In this document: piece after piece, positions 1-7,869 of the stretch
Position numbering within the stretch: position 1 is the first letter of the stretch
Layout of the letters: each line of letters opens with the position of its first letter
Origin: Bacillus thuringiensis
GTDB lineage: Bacteria; Bacillota; Bacilli; Bacillales; Bacillaceae_G
DNA: 64,000 nucleotides
Assembly (NCBI RefSeq): GCF_022095615.2
Contig: NZ_CP155559.1
Span: 4,803,501-4,867,500, forward strand
Reading direction: 5' to 3'
Notes under the pieces: generated by a model
Databases searched by the model: none
Seen by the model: only the letters and a program-made list of their open reading frames with translations
What the model was told of the DNA's origin: nothing
Position numbers and translations under genes: made by a program

Positions 1-351
1 TTTATGCATATTTAATACAGAAAAAGCGTAATCCATCGCTAAACGCGTCGCTTCCGCTGCATAACCATGTCCTTGATAATTCGGATCAATAATAATTTGG
101 AATTCAGTTCTTCGATGAATATAATCGATTTCCACTAACTCGACTAATCCAACCATCTCATTATCTTTCTCCAGGATAAAACGGCGTTCACTTTGATCAT
201 GGATATGTTTATCATATAAATCCTGTAGTTCTACAAAAGCTTCATACGGCTCTTCAAACCAATAAGACATAATATGTGCATTATTATTAAGTTCGTGTAC
301 AAACTTTAAATCTTCCCGTTCTAAAGGACGTAACTTTAATTCCTGACTCAT
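1..351 (-). CDS. speG: Spermidine N1-acetyltransferase (GNAT), 3' end cut by window edge
   Basis: The first 117 codons are present; the C-terminus lies beyond position 1. The product would acetylate spermidine or spermine with acetyl-CoA to limit polyamine toxicity. The visible part reads as SpeG: the start [19 protein letters not shown], the [10 protein letters not shown] substrate-loop segment, [11 protein letters not shown], and the GNAT acetyl-CoA-binding region with [14 protein letters not shown]. The start is ATG at 351 with GGAGG about 8 bases upstream. It faces psiE across a 140-bp gap. The family call is strong because the N-terminal half follows E. coli SpeG closely; specificity is inferred from family. 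Confidence 0.9.
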   Translation of the reverse strand, partial: MSQELKLRPLEREDLKFVHELNNNAHIMSYWFEEPYEAFVELQDLYDKHIHDQSERRFILEKDNEMVGLVELVEIDYIHRRTEFQIIIDPNYQGHGYAAEATRLAMDYAFSVLNMHK

Positions 352-466
352 TTCTATAACCTCCAAGTAAAAGAAACCTCTTCACTTAATTTCTCAATTT
401 TTTTCAATTTCAAACGCCCTATTTTCATTGTAAACTTTCAAGTAACTTGAAGGTCAAGACATAAAA

Positions 467-493
467 AGTAGTGCAAGCTACGTCTGCACTACT
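467..493 (-). terminator. Terminator of psiE
   Basis: A 9-bp stem (AGTAGTGCA / TGCACTACT) with a 9-nt loop is followed on the minus strand by a T-run. Its 5' arm, as transcribed, contains the psiE stop codon. Confidence 0.75.
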
Positions 494-893
494 ACTCTTT
501 TCTCAAATCTCTCATATTTGATATGTATAAAGCAATGACTAAAACAAGAATTGCTCCTGCGTATAATAACGTCTCCATAGGTTCCTCATGAGATACAATA
601 ATTAATCGAATTAAAGCTGTAATTCCGATATAAATAAAATAACGTAACGGGAAATGATAATTCGACTTAAAATACTTAATAATCAATGCGATGAACTCGA
701 AGTATAAGAAATAGACGATGATACTTTCAACCAATTTATACGATGTATATTCCTTTGTTGAAAATATGTATTGAATAAATGTGATAGTCTCGTTAATTAA
801 AAAGATAGATAATACAATGGATAATATAATTAACGCTATATTCAATATCCACTGCAAAATGCTAGCTATGTAATGATCGATATTAAACTTCAT
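492..893 (-). CDS. psiE: PsiE family membrane protein
   Basis: A 133-residue integral membrane protein of the phosphate-starvation-inducible PsiE family. About four hydrophobic segments are visible (roughly residues 15-35, 57-75, 83-100 and 108-126), with conserved features such as the [11 protein letters not shown] and [15 protein letters not shown] stretches. The family's biochemical role is not known; E. coli psiE is induced by phosphate limitation and cAMP-CRP. No Pho box was recognised here. It is monocistronic, ending in its own terminator hairpin. The name rests on family resemblance only. Confidence 0.85.
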   Translation of the reverse strand: MKFNIDHYIASILQWILNIALIILSIVLSIFLINETITFIQYIFSTKEYTSYKLVESIIVYFLYFEFIALIIKYFKSNYHFPLRYFIYIGITALIRLIIVSHEEPMETLLYAGAILVLVIALYISNMRDLRKE

Positions 894-964
894 TTTCTCT
901 TTTAGCTCCCCTTCGTATAAGTACTTATTTATTATAGCAAAATTATACTTACAGAAATGTTAAA

Positions 965-1321
965 TCATATGTGATCGTCCTCTTTCACTATCACTTCACC
1001 ATTAGGATATTTATGCTCAATATAACCGCTACCCCAATTACAAAGTACTTTTAAACCTTGTTTTAATGATTGTCCCTGTTCTGTAAGGGAATATTCCACT
1101 TTCGGTGGCACTTGATTGTATACTTTTCTAGATACGAGCCCATCCTTTTCAAGCTCTTTCAATTGCTCAGTAAGCATCTTTTGTGTAATACCAGTTACCA
1201 ACCTTTTTAACTCACCCGTTCTTGTCGGTCCACTTGTTAAATGATATAAAATGTGGGATTTCCACTTTCCTCCGATCACATCCAAAACGACTTCAATTCT
1301 ATTGTTATACTCTTTTTTCAT
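965..1321 (-). CDS. HxlR-family winged-helix regulator
   Basis: About 118 residues of a MarR-like HxlR regulator: the family hallmark DVIGGKWKSHILYHL near the N-terminus, the recognition-helix region RTGELKRLVTGITQKMLTEQL, and the wing VPPKVEYSLTEQG. A longer reading from 1351 exists, but ATG at 1321 has GGAG 8 bases upstream and gives the normal family start (MKKEYNNR). It is transcribed divergently from a nitroreductase gene and probably controls it; HxlR proteins often sense electrophiles or quinones through cysteines, and this one has a single cysteine in LKVLCNWGSGY. The shared spacer carries three inverted repeats. Confidence 0.88.
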   Translation of the reverse strand: MKKEYNNRIEVVLDVIGGKWKSHILYHLTSGPTRTGELKRLVTGITQKMLTEQLKELEKDGLVSRKVYNQVPPKVEYSLTEQGQSLKQGLKVLCNWGSGYIEHKYPNGEVIVKEDDHI

Positions 1322-1343
1322 ACTGAACTCCTTCTGTATTTTG

Positions 1344-1365
1344 ATAGGCACTTTCTCGTGCCTAT
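1344..1365. promoter_or_regulatory. 8-bp inverted repeat in hxlR/nitroreductase spacer
   Basis: ATAGGCAC and GTGCCTAT are perfect 8-bp arms separated by 6 nt, just upstream of the HxlR start. It may be part of the operator or of the 5' leader of the regulator mRNA. Function is inferred from position. Confidence 0.4.
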
Positions 1366-1390
1366 GTCACGAGATGGTGTCTATATCACG

Positions 1391-1424
1391 GAAAAGTGCG
1401 TACTTTTCATAGTACCTGTACTAT
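1391..1424. promoter_or_regulatory. Candidate HxlR operators (two adjacent perfect dyads)
   Basis: GAAAAGT-4nt-ACTTTTC (1391-1408) abuts ATAGTAC-CT-GTACTAT (1409-1424), 44 bp before the nitroreductase start. GTAC/ACTTTT half sites resemble the operators known for HxlR-type regulators. Assignment to the neighbouring regulator is inference. Confidence 0.55.
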
Positions 1425-1467
1425 ACCATAATGATGCATGTAAGCAACTTAGTGGAGGTATTTAAAA

Positions 1468-2115
1468 ATGAAAAAAGAAAATCGTACTGCAAATTTTTAT
1501 GATGTAATTCGTGAGCGTCGTTCCGTTCGTTCCTATGATCCTTCAGTTACAATCTCTAATGAAGAAATTAAAGAACTTTTAGAAGAAGCAATGTTAGCAC
1601 CAAGTAGTTCTAACTTAAACCCATGGCGTTTCATGGTAATTACAGATCAAGATTTAAAAGAAAAGCTTCATCCAATCGCATTAAACCAACCACAAGTGTT
1701 AGAGGCATCAGCTATGATCGTAATTTTAAGCGAAAATAACGCCCATGAATTCGAACATATCAATAAAGTAAATGAGCGTGCAGTAGCTGCTGGATTCATG
1801 ACAGAAGAAATTAAAACTAGACTAAACAACAGCATTCGTGAGTTTTATGCACCTGTCAGTGACCAAGGAAAAAGAGAATGGCAAATGCTTGATGGTGGTT
1901 TGCTAGCTATGCAATTGATGCTTGCTGCAAAAGCGAGAGGATATGATACTGTCCCAATGCTTGGCTATAACGTTGAAGAATTCCGCAAAACATTTAACGT
2001 TCAAGAAAACTTAACTGACGTTTTAATGATTGCATTAGGCAAAGCAAAAGAGCCCGGATTTCCATCAGTTCGATTAACTGTAGATGAAGTAACATCTTGG
2101 AATGGCGGGTTTTAA
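1468..2115 (+). CDS. Nitroreductase family protein
   Basis: A 215-residue FMN-dependent nitroreductase-fold enzyme, expected to reduce quinones or nitro compounds with NAD(P)H. The N-terminal FMN-phosphate motif RERRSVRSYDP and the LAPSSSNLNPWRF segment are clear, as is the C-terminal ALGKAKEPGFPSVRL, typical of the YodC/YdgI-like group. Start ATG 1468 is preceded by GTGGAGG. It is divergent from an HxlR regulator, an arrangement common for thiol- and quinone-stress responses. A long hairpin follows it at 2121-2159. The substrate cannot be told from sequence. Confidence 0.9.
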   Translation: MKKENRTANFYDVIRERRSVRSYDPSVTISNEEIKELLEEAMLAPSSSNLNPWRFMVITDQDLKEKLHPIALNQPQVLEASAMIVILSENNAHEFEHINKVNERAVAAGFMTEEIKTRLNNSIREFYAPVSDQGKREWQMLDGGLLAMQLMLAAKARGYDTVPMLGYNVEEFRKTFNVQENLTDVLMIALGKAKEPGFPSVRLTVDEVTSWNGGF

Positions 2116-2120
2116 TCACC

Positions 2121-2159
2121 GTGTTTATCGTACTTTTGGAATGAAAGTACGATAAACAC
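2121..2159 (+). terminator. 16-bp perfect hairpin after the nitroreductase gene
   Basis: GTGTTTATCGTACTTT pairs perfectly with AAAGTACGATAAACAC across a 7-nt loop. No T-run follows, so it could be a weak terminator or an mRNA 3'-end stabiliser. The arm contains CGTACTTT, also present in the upstream operator region. Confidence 0.5.
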
Positions 2160-2256
2160 TATTAATGAAACTATGATGGTAGCAACCATAACCATAATCA
2201 TAATGCAAAACTACAACCTTACCGACTACTTGCAAAAAAGAAAGGCGGAGAAAACA

Positions 2257-2496
2257 ATGCTTGAAGTTTTAAATCGAATTAATGAACTAGCCAACAAACA
2301 AAAAGAAGCAGGTTTAACAAAAACAGAATTACATGAGCGTAAAGTATTACGCGGGGAGTATCTTCAAATTATTCGTGGTCAAATCAACACCACTGTTACA
2401 GGATTAAAAATATTAGATCCTTTAGGAAATGACGTGACACCTGAAAAATTAAAAAAACAACAAAAGCTATCACTAAACACAGATAACAATGCATGA
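2257..2496 (+). CDS. DUF896 / UPF0291 (YnzC-like) small protein
   Basis: A 79-residue cytoplasmic protein with the family core RINELANKQKEAGLT followed by an ERKVLRGEYL helix and the nearly invariant KILDPLGNDVTPEKL segment. YnzC-type proteins form a short helical hairpin; B. subtilis YnzC belongs to the LexA SOS regulon, but no LexA box was found here. An in-frame ATG further upstream (2173) exists, but ATG 2257 has AGGCGGAG at the right distance and gives the usual length. Function unknown. Confidence 0.82.
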   Translation: MLEVLNRINELANKQKEAGLTKTELHERKVLRGEYLQIIRGQINTTVTGLKILDPLGNDVTPEKLKKQQKLSLNTDNNA

Positions 2497-2518
2497 AAAT
2501 ACCAAGATTTTTTGTTAC

Positions 2519-2562
2519 TTAATGATTCGTCTAAGTAAACATGCGATTAGATGAATCATTAA
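2519..2562 (+). terminator. 16-bp hairpin downstream of the DUF896 gene
   Basis: TTAATGATTCGTCTAA pairs with TTAGATGAATCATTAA (one G-U) over a 12-nt loop, 23 nt after the DUF896 stop codon. There is no clear T-run, so termination is only probable. Confidence 0.5.
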
Positions 2563-2624
2563 GTTAACATTACATACCTCATCAACATATCCTTAAAACT
2601 TCTAGTTCTAACTTAAAAATCTAC

Positions 2625-2716
2625 AAACAAAAAACCATCCCCCGCCTCTCCGGCAAGTTATGATTTTCAGTCTACAATACCACTAAGTTAATCATTAGCT
2701 TATAAGTTTTCCACAA
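2625..2716. repeat. Dispersed hairpin repeat, degenerate copy
   Basis: The segment AACAAAAAACCAT, then CGCC-TCTCC-GGC and AAGTTATGATTT, then TATAAGTTTTCCAC, lines up with the element at 14378-14466 (same order of blocks and similar spacing) and with the core at 15981-16027. It is a noncoding dispersed repeat of the bcr kind found in B. cereus-group genomes; the family name is not certain. The rest of the 2497-2758 gap holds nothing else recognisable. Confidence 0.55.
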
Positions 2717-2758
2717 AACGGAAAACAAAGTCACTATAACCTCCAAAGAAAAGAAACC

Positions 2759-3190
2759 TTATTTCAACTTTCCTATTGATAGATTAACACGATAGTTCCC
2801 GTACTTTAATAATCGTCCTAGAAAGTTATCTAATTCTTCATTGGAAGCAAAATGTGTTTTTAATAAATAACACCCCTCACCACTTATACGGTGTACTTCA
2901 GAAATCCCTTCTTCTCCTTGAAAGAAATTCATAAACTCTTGGTGATTAGCTGTTGTTACGAACAAAGTAACAAATGCAGTCACTACTTGTCCTAATTTGA
3001 TTCGGTTTATTGCAATTGTATACTGTTCAATAACCCCTAAATCTTCTAATCTTCGAATTCGATTTCCTACGGCCTGCCCCGTCATATGTATTTTTTGGCC
3101 AAGCTCTTTCCATTGTATTCTTGAGTTTTCTCCTAATAATTTCAGTATCTCAAAATCTGTTTGATCAATGATATAAACCAATCCTTTCAC
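2759..3190 (-). CDS. Lrp/AsnC-family transcriptional regulator
   Basis: About 140 residues: N-terminal winged helix-turn-helix (DQTDFEILKLLGENSRIQWKE, then the recognition helix TGQAVGNRIRRLEDLGVI) and a C-terminal RAM-like ligand domain (VTAFVTLFVTT, ISGEGCYLLKTHF). It is divergent from the carbonic anhydrase-cyanase genes and is the natural candidate to control them, in place of the LysR-type CynR of enterobacteria. The start is uncertain: the first possible GTG (3190) lacks a Shine-Dalgarno, while GAAAGG lies just inside the frame and would suit initiation a few codons later at a non-ATG codon before DQTD. Confidence 0.82.
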   Translation of the reverse strand: MKGLVYIIDQTDFEILKLLGENSRIQWKELGQKIHMTGQAVGNRIRRLEDLGVIEQYTIAINRIKLGQVVTAFVTLFVTTANHQEFMNFFQGEEGISEVHRISGEGCYLLKTHFASNEELDNFLGRLLKYGNYRVNLSIGKLK

Positions 3191-3198
3191 CGTGAAAG
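3184..3198. promoter_or_regulatory. CTTTCAC-C-GTGAAAG dyad at the lrp start
   Basis: A perfect 7-bp palindrome with a 1-nt centre overlaps the 5' end of the Lrp-type gene. The position suits an autoregulatory operator, but this is inference. Confidence 0.35.
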
Positions 3199-3357
3199 TA
3201 GAAAGCCCGAAAGTGTTTCGCCAACTTATTCTGCTTATCGATACAATTCACTATACTTAGTTTATCCTCTTACATCACATTATTTATCAGGTATATTTAC
3301 TTATAACACAGAGGACGCAACAAAAAAATACATCTAGATTTAAAGGAGGTTACAAAT

Positions 3358-3939
3358 ATGTTATTACAAGAAATTCTATCGTTCAATGAACAATTTGTAG
3401 AAAATAAGGAATACGCTCCTCGTGAAGCGACAAAAATGCCTAAAAAACGTATGGTTGTTGTTTCTTGCATGGATGCTCGTTTAATTGAGCTACTTCCAAA
3501 AGCTTTAGATATACACGATGGTGATGCAAAAGTTATCAGAAATGCAGGTGGTAAAATTGCTTCTGCTTTCGATAGTGTTATGCAAAGTGTTGTCGCGTCA
3601 GTATACGATTTAAATGCAGATGAAATCTTCCTTATTGGACACCATAGATGTGGTGCGAGCCAAACGAATCCAAAAGGAACACTTCAAAAAATATTAGATC
3701 GTGGAGTAGCTTCACCAGAAATTTTATCAGCAATTGAATATGCTGGTGTTGACCTTGAAAAGTGGTTATTTGGATTCGATGATGTTTGCGATTCAACACA
3801 AGCTAATGTTGATTTAGTAAGAAATCATCCACTTATTCCAAAAGATGTTCCTGTACATGGTTTAGTTATTGATCCTCATACAGGTAAATTAGATTTAGTA
3901 GTCGACGGATATAAAACATTAAATGGTATGGAACATTAA
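3358..3939 (+). CDS. Beta-class carbonic anhydrase
   Basis: 193 residues, expected to interconvert CO2 and bicarbonate. The zinc ligands of the beta class are visible: C37-M-D39-A-R41 and the H95-HR-C98 pair in LIGHHRCGAS. It resembles the B. subtilis YtiB type. Next to cyanase it should supply or retain bicarbonate, the second substrate of cyanate breakdown, as CynT does in E. coli. Start ATG 3358 has a strong AAAGGAGG. It is followed after 31 bp by cynS and clearly co-transcribed. Confidence 0.9.
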   Translation: MLLQEILSFNEQFVENKEYAPREATKMPKKRMVVVSCMDARLIELLPKALDIHDGDAKVIRNAGGKIASAFDSVMQSVVASVYDLNADEIFLIGHHRCGASQTNPKGTLQKILDRGVASPEILSAIEYAGVDLEKWLFGFDDVCDSTQANVDLVRNHPLIPKDVPVHGLVIDPHTGKLDLVVDGYKTLNGMEH

Positions 3940-3970
3940 TTATTACTTAAATGAAGGGAAGTTATTAGAT

Positions 3971-4420
3971 ATGAATAGACAAGAAGCTACGCAAAAAATT
4001 ATGGAAGCAAAAATTGCAAAAGGGTTAACATGGGAAGAAATTTCAAAAGTAAGCGAAAACTCTGAGACTTGGGTTGTAACAGCATTATTAGGACAAGCTA
4101 CAATGACACGTCCGGAAGCAGAAAAAATCGGTAAACTATTAGAATTAGATGAAGATGTAGTTCAAGCATTAACAGTAGTTCCACTTCGCGGCCAAGTAAT
4201 GCAAATGCCTCCTACTGACCCAATCTTATATCGACTATATGAAATGATGTTACAATACGCACCAACTCTTAGAGAATTAATCTTAGAAAAAGCTGGCGAA
4301 GGTGTAATGAGTGCAATTAACTTCAATCTAGGTGTGGATACACAAGAAGATCCAAAAGGTGGCGATCCTCGTATCGTGATTACACTTAACGGTAAATTCT
4401 TACCATTCCGTACATGGTAA
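3971..4420 (+). CDS. cynS: Cyanase (cyanate hydratase)
   Basis: 149 residues. Cyanase converts cyanate and bicarbonate to ammonia and CO2 as a decamer. The catalytic triad is seen as R88, E91 and S114, each offset by eight from E. coli R96/E99/S122, within the PLRGQ...PTDPILYRLYE and GEGVMSAINF blocks; the C-terminus NGKFLPFRTW is the typical dimer-intertwined end. An N-terminal extension is open from 3923, but ATG 3971 is preceded by GAAGGGAAG and gives the usual length. It follows the carbonic anhydrase gene and ends before a strong hairpin. Confidence 0.95.
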   Translation: MNRQEATQKIMEAKIAKGLTWEEISKVSENSETWVVTALLGQATMTRPEAEKIGKLLELDEDVVQALTVVPLRGQVMQMPPTDPILYRLYEMMLQYAPTLRELILEKAGEGVMSAINFNLGVDTQEDPKGGDPRIVITLNGKFLPFRTW

Positions 4421-4467
4421 TTAATTTTAAATCTATATATATAATTAAAATAATTTTATAGATTTAT

Positions 4468-4513
4468 AAAATCCATCCTTTTTAATCTAACTGTATAGAA
4501 AGGATGGATTTTT
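4468..4513 (+). terminator. Terminator after cynS
   Basis: A perfect stem of about 13 bp (AAATCCATCCTTT / AAAGGATGGATTT) with a 17-nt loop and a T-run. It separates cynS from the permease gene, which may thus be read through only partly or have its own promoter. Confidence 0.8.
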
Positions 4514-4547
4514 ACTATGAGATTCTTTTTCGACAAAGGAGAATAAT

Positions 4548-5828
4548 ATGAACAAAAAATACTTTAATACGAGCTTTAGTATTCTACAGTGGTTTGTGTT
4601 TCTATTAGCAAATGCAATTGCATTACCTATCATTATTGGTGGCATATTTCATTTATCAATTGAAGATATCTCAACATTAATGCAGCGAACTTTTTTAGTC
4701 GTGGGAGTAAGTTCATTTATACAAGCATGGTTTGGGCATCGCTATCCCATAGCAGATGGTCCAGCAGGTTCATGGGTAAGTATATTTGTCATACTGGGAC
4801 AAGTAGCTATGCATCAGGGACAAAGTGCAAAAGACGTGTTGCAACTTTTAGAAGGTGGGTTAATTATTGCAGGTATATTACTCTTCGTTCTTGGTATAAC
4901 AGGGCTTGTTCATCGAATCTTACGTTTATTTACCCCTTTAGTTACAGGAACCTTTCTTTTAATATTATCTCTTCAGCTTAGTGGTGTGTTACTAAAAGGA
5001 ATGATGGGATTACAAGGACCTGCAATTCATCCTGACTATACAACAGCTACTATTGCTCTCTTTGTTTTTGCCCTTATTACTTTCTTATCAATTAAAGGGA
5101 AAGGATGGATGAAAAGTTACGCTGTGTTACTTGCCATTTCATTTGGTTGGCTTTTGTATGCTTTATTAGAAAAATCGCCTCATATGCCTTCACACACACC
5201 GTTAGTTAAGTTACCACAGATATTTGCTTGGGGCATGCCTAGATTCGATATTGGAATGACTCTAACTGCAATTTTATTTACATTTCTTTTAGTTGCAAAT
5301 ACGATTGCTGCTATTTCGGCTGTAAAACAAGTGGCTCCATTATCTAAAGAAAATGAAAAGCAAACACTGAACCGTGGTGTATGGGTCGGAGGTATATCAC
5401 ATATTATCTCGTCGTTGTTTTCTACAATTGGAATTGTACCATTACCTGCATCAGTAGGATTTATTCAACTAACAGGACAAAGAAAAGTGAAGTCATTCCT
5501 TATAGCAAGTCTCATATTAGCAGGAATTTCTTTTATTCCCTCAATTGTAAGCTTTATATCCTTACTTCCAGGCCCTATTGCTAATGCTGCACTTTTAGCA
5601 ACATTTGTCCAAGTAATAGGCCTTTCATTTCAATCAATTTTACGTGAAGAATTAAAGCAACGCCGATTAACTATATTAGGAATTACATTATTAATCAGTT
5701 TAGGAATAATGTTTCTTCCAGAAAGTGCATTTAGCGGCATTCCTTCTTCCTTACAATATGTGTTAAGTAACGGACTACTCGTAGGTACTATGATCGTTAT
5801 TTTGCTAGAACAGTCTTGGAAAGAGTAA
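4548..5828 (+). CDS. NCS2 (xanthine/uracil) family permease
   Basis: A 426-residue, roughly 12-14-TM permease of the nucleobase:cation symporter-2 family, with the FPIADGPAGSW-like segment (RYPIADGPAGSWVS), the NTIAAISAVKQ segment of the substrate region and GIVPLPASVGF. Start ATG 4548 has AAAGGAG. Homologues are annotated as uracil/xanthine transporters. The gene follows lrp-CA-cynS in the same direction, 127 bp after cynS and behind a hairpin, so a role in uptake of cyanate or of a cyanate-yielding compound is possible but only inferred from position. It ends in a bidirectional terminator shared with cereolysin O. Confidence 0.8.
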   Translation: MNKKYFNTSFSILQWFVFLLANAIALPIIIGGIFHLSIEDISTLMQRTFLVVGVSSFIQAWFGHRYPIADGPAGSWVSIFVILGQVAMHQGQSAKDVLQLLEGGLIIAGILLFVLGITGLVHRILRLFTPLVTGTFLLILSLQLSGVLLKGMMGLQGPAIHPDYTTATIALFVFALITFLSIKGKGWMKSYAVLLAISFGWLLYALLEKSPHMPSHTPLVKLPQIFAWGMPRFDIGMTLTAILFTFLLVANTIAAISAVKQVAPLSKENEKQTLNRGVWVGGISHIISSLFSTIGIVPLPASVGFIQLTGQRKVKSFLIASLILAGISFIPSIVSFISLLPGPIANAALLATFVQVIGLSFQSILREELKQRRLTILGITLLISLGIMFLPESAFSGIPSSLQYVLSNGLLVGTMIVILLEQSWKE

Positions 5829-5844
5829 AATTTGTGACTAAGTA

Positions 5845-5876
5845 AAAAAGCGCCCTGATTACAGGGCGCTTTTTTA
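5845..5876. terminator. Bidirectional terminator between permease and cereolysin O genes
   Basis: GCGCCCTG-ATTA-CAGGGCGC with A-run and T-run on either side serves converging transcripts from both strands. Confidence 0.92.
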
Positions 5877-5879
5877 TAC

Positions 5880-7418
5880 CTAATGACTAATACTAGCCGT
5901 TGGGTATAATGTTGTTCCTCCAATTGAAACTTTTATTTCATTTGTTAATGGAACATTTTGTTCATTAATAATTGTTCTCCACCATTCCCATGCAAGACCA
6001 GTACATTCTCTAGCTACGATTTTTATATTTTTTGAATTTGGTGGAAGAGGGATAACTGTAGAGTAATGAGCTGTTTTGTCTCTGCCGCTACCATCCCATG
6101 TTTTATGTGTTAGTACTTCTTTCCCATTTTGATCAAATGTGAATTCATCCCAAGATACATCAAATTGAGCAACGTAAGCACCGTAATGATCAAGTGTCAT
6201 TTTAGCACTTGAATATTCTGTAGTTGTCGTCTCAATATAATCTGTATTGTTATGAACAGCAGCAGTTGCATTATCTTTTAAGAAAGTGCTTGTATATGAA
6301 ATTGGATATGCTGGATTTTTAAGACTTAATTCAGCATTATCTTTAATGATATTTCGGATTTCATTGAAATCTTTAGTAACAACCTTGTTATGCTCTTTCG
6401 CATCTCCGCCTAATACTACAGCAGTAAAGGTACTTTCTTCAAAAATATCTTTATACTGTCCACTCGTTTCGACGCTGTTATTCTTAAGTAAGGCTTTAAA
6501 AGCAGCTTGTACATCTTTACTCTTAGATGTTGTTTCTAATTTTACATAAACAGTTCTACCATAAGCTACATTTGAAACCATAACAGGTGGAGCCGAATTA
6601 CTTACACCTTTACGAGTTAACTCACCAAAAGTAACACTATTATCAAAAAGATCGGATGGATTGTTAGGTAGTTCAGCACTTACGGTATAAAATATTTGCT
6701 TATATGCCGCTACCATCACTTTCTTCTCTCCATTTGCAACCGCATTAAAATCGATATTTAGACTGTTATCAAGATATTTAGCGTTAACGTTAAGGGCACT
6801 TGCGATTTGTGATTTACTATAAACCATAGATTCTGTATACTGCATTCTTGCAGGTAACGTATGTGTTTTAGAATACTTTTCATTCCAAGTAGATACTAAA
6901 TCATCTACTGCTCCAGCCACATTACCATATGTCGGATTTTGGACAGTAATTGTATTTTCTTTTCTCATGCCAGGTAAGTCTATACTAATATTCAAAGGCT
7001 TTCTCTTAGCCACTAATAAACTCGGTTGATTGTCTGCAAAAGCTTTATTTGCAAGTTGTACCGCTCCTGGATACGTACGATTCACCACAGAATCAATAAT
7101 CGAAATATCGACTGGTGAAGTTGTAAGTGATTTTTTCTCACGTTCCACTACTACAAATTTACCATTTGAATTGATGCTTTCTTTCGGAACAAAACTCTCT
7201 ACCTTATCACCATTTACAGCTAAAACCTCTTGATTATTATATTTAAGATTTGCTATACCAGTATCAATGCCACTAGCATTTTTGATTACATCAGTTACAT
7301 TACCTACTTGTGTTTCTGCGAAGGAAATAGATGAATAATTAATAGTGCATAGACTAACTAATAAACATGCAAGGAACTTTCTTCTTTTAGTGTTTTTCTT
7401 AATATTCAGAAAAATCAC
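5880..7418 (-). CDS. clo: Cereolysin O / anthrolysin O, cholesterol-dependent cytolysin
   Basis: A 512-residue secreted pore-forming toxin that binds membrane cholesterol and oligomerises into large pores. The C-terminal undecapeptide [11 protein letters not shown] is intact, including the thiol cysteine, and the domain-4 tail ends near [11 protein letters not shown]. An N-terminal signal peptide is visible (basic start with KKNTKRRK, hydrophobic core, cleavage after ISFA). The start is GTG 7418, which overlaps a GGGG Shine-Dalgarno; the reading MIFLNIKK matches the known family start. Sixty bases upstream lies a micro-ORF, and before that a promoter with a PlcR box, so the toxin belongs to the PlcR regulon. 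Whether it is the cereolysin or anthrolysin allele is a strain question. Confidence 0.97.
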   Translation of the reverse strand: MIFLNIKKNTKRRKFLACLLVSLCTINYSSISFAETQVGNVTDVIKNASGIDTGIANLKYNNQEVLAVNGDKVESFVPKESINSNGKFVVVEREKKSLTTSPVDISIIDSVVNRTYPGAVQLANKAFADNQPSLLVAKRKPLNISIDLPGMRKENTITVQNPTYGNVAGAVDDLVSTWNEKYSKTHTLPARMQYTESMVYSKSQIASALNVNAKYLDNSLNIDFNAVANGEKKVMVAAYKQIFYTVSAELPNNPSDLFDNSVTFGELTRKGVSNSAPPVMVSNVAYGRTVYVKLETTSKSKDVQAAFKALLKNNSVETSGQYKDIFEESTFTAVVLGGDAKEHNKVVTKDFNEIRNIIKDNAELSLKNPAYPISYTSTFLKDNATAAVHNNTDYIETTTTEYSSAKMTLDHYGAYVAQFDVSWDEFTFDQNGKEVLTHKTWDGSGRDKTAHYSTVIPLPPNSKNIKIVARECTGLAWEWWRTIINEQNVPLTNEIKVSIGGTTLYPTASISH

Positions 7419-7477
7419 CCCGTTCTTTTTTTAGTAAGATATGATAATGATTGATAAATGATTGCTAACTAATAAAC

Positions 7478-7558
7478 CTACATAAATGCTTTTAAAAGTT
7501 CTTGAATTAACGGGATTACGCCACCTACAAATTTCAAAACTGCCATTGCGATTTCCAT
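7478..7558 (-). CDS. 26-residue hydrophobic/amphipathic peptide ahead of clo
   Basis: A micro-ORF (ATG 7558, TAG at 7478) with a near-perfect Shine-Dalgarno GGAGGAAATAAT directly before ATG. The product starts MEIAMAVLKFVGGVIP and ends in a LLKAFM helix: only two acidic (E2, E20) and two basic (K9, K23) residues, one central proline after GG, the rest mainly aliphatic, without a separate signal peptide. It lies between the PlcR-box promoter and clo, 59 bp before the clo start and without an intervening terminator, so it should be co-transcribed with the toxin. It recalls phenol-soluble-modulin-like or membrane-active peptides in size and composition, but no homologue is recognised. A role as translational leader for clo is the other option. 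Confidence 0.65.
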   Translation of the reverse strand: MEIAMAVLKFVGGVIPLIQELLKAFM

Positions 7559-7611
7559 ATTATTTCCTCCTTTTTTATTGCTACGAAAATGTGATTAATC
7601 TTTATGCCCTC

Positions 7612-7640
7612 ATTATAGTGACCCCTTATAATTTTATCAA
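7612..7640 (-). promoter_or_regulatory. Sigma-A-type promoter of the peptide-clo transcript
   Basis: On the minus strand TTGATA (7640-7635), 17 bp, TATAAT (7617-7612). The -10 lies 54 bp before the micro-ORF start. The PlcR box lies immediately upstream, as expected for an activator. Confidence 0.75.
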
Positions 7641-7650
7641 TACACTCTTA

Positions 7651-7666
7651 TATGCAATATTACATA
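7651..7666. promoter_or_regulatory. PlcR box
   Basis: TATGCAATATTACATA matches the PlcR consensus TATGNANNNNTNCATA at every fixed position. It sits 10 bp upstream of the -35 hexamer of the clo promoter. PlcR activates B. cereus-group virulence genes in response to the PapR peptide. Confidence 0.92.
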
Positions 7667-7774
7667 TTAAGAACCAAGCTGAATTCTTATAAAAAGTTAT
7701 ACAGAGATAAATTTTTCGTTTGGTAGATACTTAAAAAATTGAAGCATTCCTTTGCATTTTATGAGTAATCACAT

Positions 7775-7812
7775 AAAAAAAGCTGCTGCCTATAAACTAC
7801 AGACAGCAACTT
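7775..7812 (-). terminator. Terminator of the fat operon
   Basis: On the minus strand AAGTTGCTGTC pairs with GGCAGCAGCTT (11 bp including two G-U) over an 11-nt loop, then TTTTTT. It lies 57 bp after the last gene of the operon. Confidence 0.85.
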
Positions 7813-7869
7813 CAACTAGAGTAACTTGCATAATCTACACAAGCTACAGTATTTTTTTACACTTTATAA

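Noticed and set aside
7440..7461. Second Fur-like site (TGATAATGATTGATAAATG) just upstream of clo
   Set aside because: Only the left half fits; the right half has three mismatches to ATTATCA, and it lies downstream of the promoter and micro-ORF. Kept as a weak possibility only.
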